From NCBI GenBank assembly GCA_964551815.1, contig CAZKEL010000035.1, forward strand, positions 1-26,062: a stretch of 26,062 nucleotides of DNA, read 5' to 3'. Position numbers and translations under genes: made by a program. This DNA comes from D37C17 sp964551815 (GTDB lineage: Bacteria; Fidelibacterota; Marinisomatia; SCGC-AAA003-L08; D37C17). The notes under the pieces were generated by a model. The model was not told the DNA's origin and ran no database searches. It saw only the letters and a list, made by a program, of their open reading frames with translations. Positions 23,054 to 26,062 of this stretch are shown in pieces (position 1 is the stretch's first letter; each line of letters opens with the position of its first letter).

Positions 23054-24732
23054 TTTATAATTACCAGTTTGGTCCAGTAATTGGTATTATCTATAGTAAG
23101 TCTGCAAAAATACACCCCATTGACAGTTTTGTCTCCATATTCATTTCTGCCATTCCATAGAATCTCACTTTCAGTTCTGCTTACCATAGAATTTCCCTTT
23201 ACTTGTGCGACTCTGTCCATGTGGAAATCAAAAATATCAATTCGGCTGCTTTTTTGTGAAGCATTAGGGAAGACAAACCTCACAAAGCCGTCTCCACTTA
23301 CCTGATTGTAATCATTGATAAAAAAGGGGTTTGGATATGCACTTAAAAATTCATTTTTTGAGTCTGCATTATTTCCTTTCCAAAATCGGTACACCGTCCA
23401 GCTGCTGCCATTATCAGATGATTTTGCAAGTCCATCACCACTTCCCAGCCAGAGTTCACCTGATTGTTGGTGATGATAAACGGACATTGCAGATTCTGTA
23501 AGTAGTTCTTCCCCTGAACTATTATCCATGGGTCTGAGATACTTTTCCCAGTGGATTCCGTCAACTGAGAGATACAACCCTGATTCAGCGGCTGCCCAAA
23601 TGCCACCACTATCTCCATACAGATTATACACTTTTTCAGAAATTCCGGAGGGCATGGTAGTCTGCCAGGTTTCTCCGCCGTCATCAGTAAAGCTTAATCC
23701 ATAAAATTCACCCTGCGAGTCCGCCGCCCAAGTGATTGCCCATAGCCGTGTTTTGTCTGCTAATTCCTGATGAGTAAATCCGATTACCCAGTTTCCGCTG
23801 ATATTCTGCATCCAGGAAGTATAATGTCCCACCCAATTTATGCAGTCACCCTCCACGATGCCTTTATTTATACCCGCTGCCGTACCTGCCCAAATAGTAT
23901 CCTCCAACGTATATACGGAAAACCCTTTATGATTATGATTGCCATTATCAACGGGATCACGGGGATTTAAAAAATAGGTGGAATCAATATTTCCACACAA
24001 TAGATTTAAGTCATCATCCCCAGGGAGAGGAATATTCTGCCAGGTTCCCTCAGATTCATTCTGCTCTAAAGCATAACGACGGATGCCTCCTGCCCAACTG
24101 GCGGCATAAAGATAGTCATCATTTATGGATAAATCATAACTCACATTGTTTACCTCTGCAGATGCCAATAATGAGGATATTTGTTGTCCTCCCCATTCCA
24201 TTTGCCACCGTGTATTAGAAAAGCAGCCAATTTCAGCCGTCCACATATAATCCATATTCCCGCAATCAGTAATATCTAAATGAGGAAAATAAAAAGTATC
24301 AGGATCTACCGGCTGGGGTAAATATCTCCAGGACTCTCCCCCGTCAAGGGACAAGGCGATACCGGTTCCCATTGGCTCAGAACCGGTAGCTACTGCAGTA
24401 TCTATCACACCAGAAACTGCTATGCTATTTTCAAAAACTGCCAATGCAGGATTTCCTCCCCGGGGCATCTCTTCATTGGTGAAAAATCCAAATTCAATAT
24501 CCCCCTCAGTTTGTAATTCGCCAAAGCTAAGACCATTGCCTGTACTGTATAGATACAGGGTTTCGTCCAGCCTGCGGATATCTATGACTGCATTGTTTAG
24601 GAGAGTACCCTTTTGCGAATTATTCTCAAACCGATTAAAAGTATTGGGAAAATTGAGAGAAAAGTTTTCCGGTTGATTGGCGGTCAAAAGGGAAATGTAA
24701 AGATAGATATATAACAATGAAAAATACTTCAC
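23050..24732 (-). CDS. Secreted beta-propeller protein with T9SS type A sorting domain
   Basis: The 560-aa protein has a signal peptide (FSLLYIYLYISLLTAN), a body of repeated sialidase/Asp-box-like blades (SLDGGESWRYLP, SFTDDGGETWQTTMP, SVDGIHWEKYL, SSDNGSSWTVY) and a C-terminal Ig-like sorting domain (about 461-560). The sorting domain has AYPNPF, then IDIFDFHMDRV, ILWNGRNEYGD and VNGVYFCRLTIDN, ending YWTKLVIIN, which is the type IX secretion signal pattern. The propeller repeats resemble those of photosystem-assembly/sortilin-like Vps10 proteins, but no catalytic residues can be assigned. The start is GTG directly after the lipoprotein stop (TAAGTG). The product should be exported across the outer membrane and cleaved or anchored by the T9SS machinery. 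Confidence 0.9.
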   Translation of the reverse strand: MKYFSLLYIYLYISLLTANQPENFSLNFPNTFNRFENNSQKGTLLNNAVIDIRRLDETLYLYSTGNGLSFGELQTEGDIEFGFFTNEEMPRGGNPALAVFENSIAVSGVIDTAVATGSEPMGTGIALSLDGGESWRYLPQPVDPDTFYFPHLDITDCGNMDYMWTAEIGCFSNTRWQMEWGGQQISSLLASAEVNNVSYDLSINDDYLYAASWAGGIRRYALEQNESEGTWQNIPLPGDDDLNLLCGNIDSTYFLNPRDPVDNGNHNHKGFSVYTLEDTIWAGTAAGINKGIVEGDCINWVGHYTSWMQNISGNWVIGFTHQELADKTRLWAITWAADSQGEFYGLSFTDDGGETWQTTMPSGISEKVYNLYGDSGGIWAAAESGLYLSVDGIHWEKYLRPMDNSSGEELLTESAMSVYHHQQSGELWLGSGDGLAKSSDNGSSWTVYRFWKGNNADSKNEFLSAYPNPFFINDYNQVSGDGFVRFVFPNASQKSSRIDIFDFHMDRVAQVKGNSMVSRTESEILWNGRNEYGDKTVNGVYFCRLTIDNTNYWTKLVIIN

Positions 24733-25578
24733 TTATTCAACTGAAAAAGGGATATAGACAGTTTTATCAACAGGTTCAAAGGTCTTATCTGCTGCAATGA
24801 ATTTAAAAATAGAATCTCCCGTTCTTCCGCAGCTGCCAATAGGTTTTACAGGAATTCCCGGTTCTGGTAGGAAGGCATTATTCACATCAAATACGAAGCC
24901 TTCATTCGTAGTCTCTTTATACTCTAAGAACCATTGCGGGTAGCTGAGAAATCCGGTTTCAGGGGTATAGTTACAGCTGTCTTCAGCTGCCATGCCTTCC
25001 ACATTAATCTGATAGCGTACATAGCGAATATCCCCCAATCCGTTCTCATCATTTAAAACCACTTGAAAGTCCAAATAAGAATAATCGGATGCATCTACAA
25101 TAAAAGGGTCAGATTCCGGGTCGAAGGGCATAGAACTACCATCTTCCAATTTTCTCCAGAAATATACTTTACTGATTTGTGGCGGGGATAACTTTTCAAT
25201 GGTATAAATTTGTAAGATTTTGAACAATTTCCCATTGACGGAGATTTTAGTCTGGATTTCAAAAGAATGAAATCCTAACTCAATAGGAACCTGAAGGGAA
25301 TAGATATGGTTATCAGGAATTAAATCTCCACTGCGCCCCTCATCATTGAGCGTGAGGGTGGAATCAAAATCAATTTCAAGGTCAATTAATTCAACCTTTA
25401 TAGAGTCTATCATATAAGCTCCCGGCTCAACCTCTACTTTCAAAAACAGATTTTTATTTATCTGGTCATAATCAATTTCGGTGGAGGCTGATTCTGTTGT
25501 AAATACTGATAGTGGAGCTTGAATATCCTGAATGCAGGCTGTGAACAGGCAAATCAATGGGAAAATGAGTTTTCTCAT
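24733..25578 (-). CDS. Lipoprotein with an Ig-like, choice-of-anchor type domain
   Basis: The 281-aa product has a lipobox at MRKLIFPLICLFTAC (C15). A central segment, LTLNDEGRSGDLIPDNHIYS (about 76-95), matches the dilute-acidic GD-x2-DN-x-YS pattern of Ig-like choice-of-anchor domains on bacterial surfaces. The C-terminal half is beta-rich, with cysteines in EDSCNY and IGSCGRTGD that may pair. No enzyme motif is visible. It overlaps prmA by 4 nt (ATGA) and abuts the propeller gene (TAAGTG). Position between prmA and a T9SS cargo suggests a periplasmic or outer-membrane accessory protein, but this is inference. Confidence 0.8.
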   Translation of the reverse strand: MRKLIFPLICLFTACIQDIQAPLSVFTTESASTEIDYDQINKNLFLKVEVEPGAYMIDSIKVELIDLEIDFDSTLTLNDEGRSGDLIPDNHIYSLQVPIELGFHSFEIQTKISVNGKLFKILQIYTIEKLSPPQISKVYFWRKLEDGSSMPFDPESDPFIVDASDYSYLDFQVVLNDENGLGDIRYVRYQINVEGMAAEDSCNYTPETGFLSYPQWFLEYKETTNEGFVFDVNNAFLPEPGIPVKPIGSCGRTGDSIFKFIAADKTFEPVDKTVYIPFSVE

Positions 25579-26062
25579 TTAGATTGTATCTCCAGGGCAA
25601 GCCATTCCCCTTTTTCGGATTTTTGCATTATTTCAAGAGTATTATTCTTACAATGCTGATCTATAAAATTGAAGTCTTCCAGAAGCAGTCCTGAAAGCAG
25701 GATCACAGCGGGAGAGCCAGAAAGCAGAGGAATGAGTTGCTGCAGTACATTCCGATTTAAATTGGCAGTGATAAGGTCATAATTAAACTCCTTCCAATTG
25801 AGGACATCTTCTAAATGGAAGGGGATGGTCTCAGTTAATTGATTCAGTTCCAGGTTTTCCTTAAAATTCTGTTCACACTCACCATCATATTCCACTGCAT
25901 CAATGGAAGCTGCACCCAGTTTATGGGCTGTAATAGCAAGAATGCCGCTGCCTGTTCCCAAATCAAGAACGGACATTCCCGGTTTGAGGAGGCGTTTCAT
26001 CAGGCTGAGCATGAGCCAGGTAGTTTCGTGATGACCGGTGCCAAAGGCCATTCCCGGTTTTA
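25575..26062 (-). CDS. prmA: Ribosomal protein L11 methyltransferase (N-terminus outside window)
   Basis: This partial CDS gives the C-terminal 161 residues. The frame is open to the right edge, so the ATG at 26051 is internal (KPGMAFGTGHHETT). The SAM-binding motif I reads VLDLGTGSGILAI; acidic motif II is AVEYD; the post-motif ANLNRNVLQQL and LLSGLLLED follow. PrmA methylates L11 at several amino groups; the AFGTGxHxTT box is specific for the family. In PrmA the substrate-recognition domain is N-terminal and would lie beyond the edge. It is the first visible gene of the minus-strand block and overlaps the lipoprotein gene as ATGA. Confidence 0.93.
   Translation of the reverse strand, partial: KPGMAFGTGHHETTWLMLSLMKRLLKPGMSVLDLGTGSGILAITAHKLGAASIDAVEYDGECEQNFKENLELNQLTETIPFHLEDVLNWKEFNYDLITANLNRNVLQQLIPLLSGSPAVILLSGLLLEDFNFIDQHCKNNTLEIMQKSEKGEWLALEIQSK

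Noticed and set aside
23343..23684. 113-aa minus-strand frame inside the propeller gene
   Set aside because: Out-of-frame shadow of the T9SS cargo gene with no start context.
1..26062. CRISPR arrays, tRNA or rRNA genes, insertion sequences, prophage genes
   Set aside because: I looked through the non-coding stretches and the gene content and saw no direct-repeat arrays, cloverleaf sequences, transposases or integrases.

Overview
The window reads as one contiguous piece of an AT-rich (visibly about 40% GC) Gram-negative genome from the Fibrobacterota-Chlorobiota-Bacteroidota (FCB) side of the tree, possibly Candidatus Neomarinimicrobiota (SAR406). Four things point there: a C-terminal type IX secretion (T9SS) sorting domain, two PorV/PorQ-type outer-membrane barrels, a GCTDPTAxNYNP motif in a lamin-tail surface protein, and a doubled NG(I/V)W(D/N)E motif in a lipoprotein. 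The phylum is inferred from these traits and was not tested. Start codons are mixed (ATG, GTG, TTG), and so is Shine-Dalgarno (SD) use.

Positions 1-12163 are all on the minus strand. Read in the direction of transcription they give dnaG (primase), two surface lipoproteins (FN3-like and LamG-like), a large-type SRP RNA, then dnaX, ybaB, recR, pgsA, pgpA, cinA, thpR, recA and the N-terminal 545 residues of a secreted lamin-tail/OB-fold/PKD protein that runs off the left edge. From dnaX to recA the genes overlap or lie within 20 nt of each other, which suggests one operon for replication, repair, phospholipid synthesis and nucleotide repair. The order SRP RNA-dnaX-ybaB-recR is a widespread bacterial arrangement.

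Positions 12164-12500 are a divergent intergenic region. It holds a good extended -10 promoter for dnaG, a TGTGA-N4-TCACA dyad, two further inverted repeats and a Bacteroidota-like promoter for the plus-strand gene. Positions 12501-15325 encode a penicillin-acylase-family hydrolase coupled to a small three-helix membrane protein. On the minus strand, 15306-17907 encode a GlcD-type FAD-linked oxidase followed by an LppM-like lipoprotein. Divergent from these, 18104-20424 encode an SLC13/DASS-like transporter whose SNT signature positions are replaced, followed by a tandem-domain universal stress protein.

Positions 26062-20429 (minus) form a tightly coupled six-gene block: prmA (cut by the right edge), a lipoprotein, a beta-propeller with a T9SS sorting domain, two PorV/PorQ-family barrels and a YibQ-type divergent polysaccharide deacetylase. 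Every junction is within 4 nt. This is the best candidate for an undescribed functional unit: a T9SS cargo travelling with its own barrels, a lipoprotein and an envelope enzyme.

I saw no tRNA or rRNA gene, CRISPR array, insertion sequence or prophage gene.
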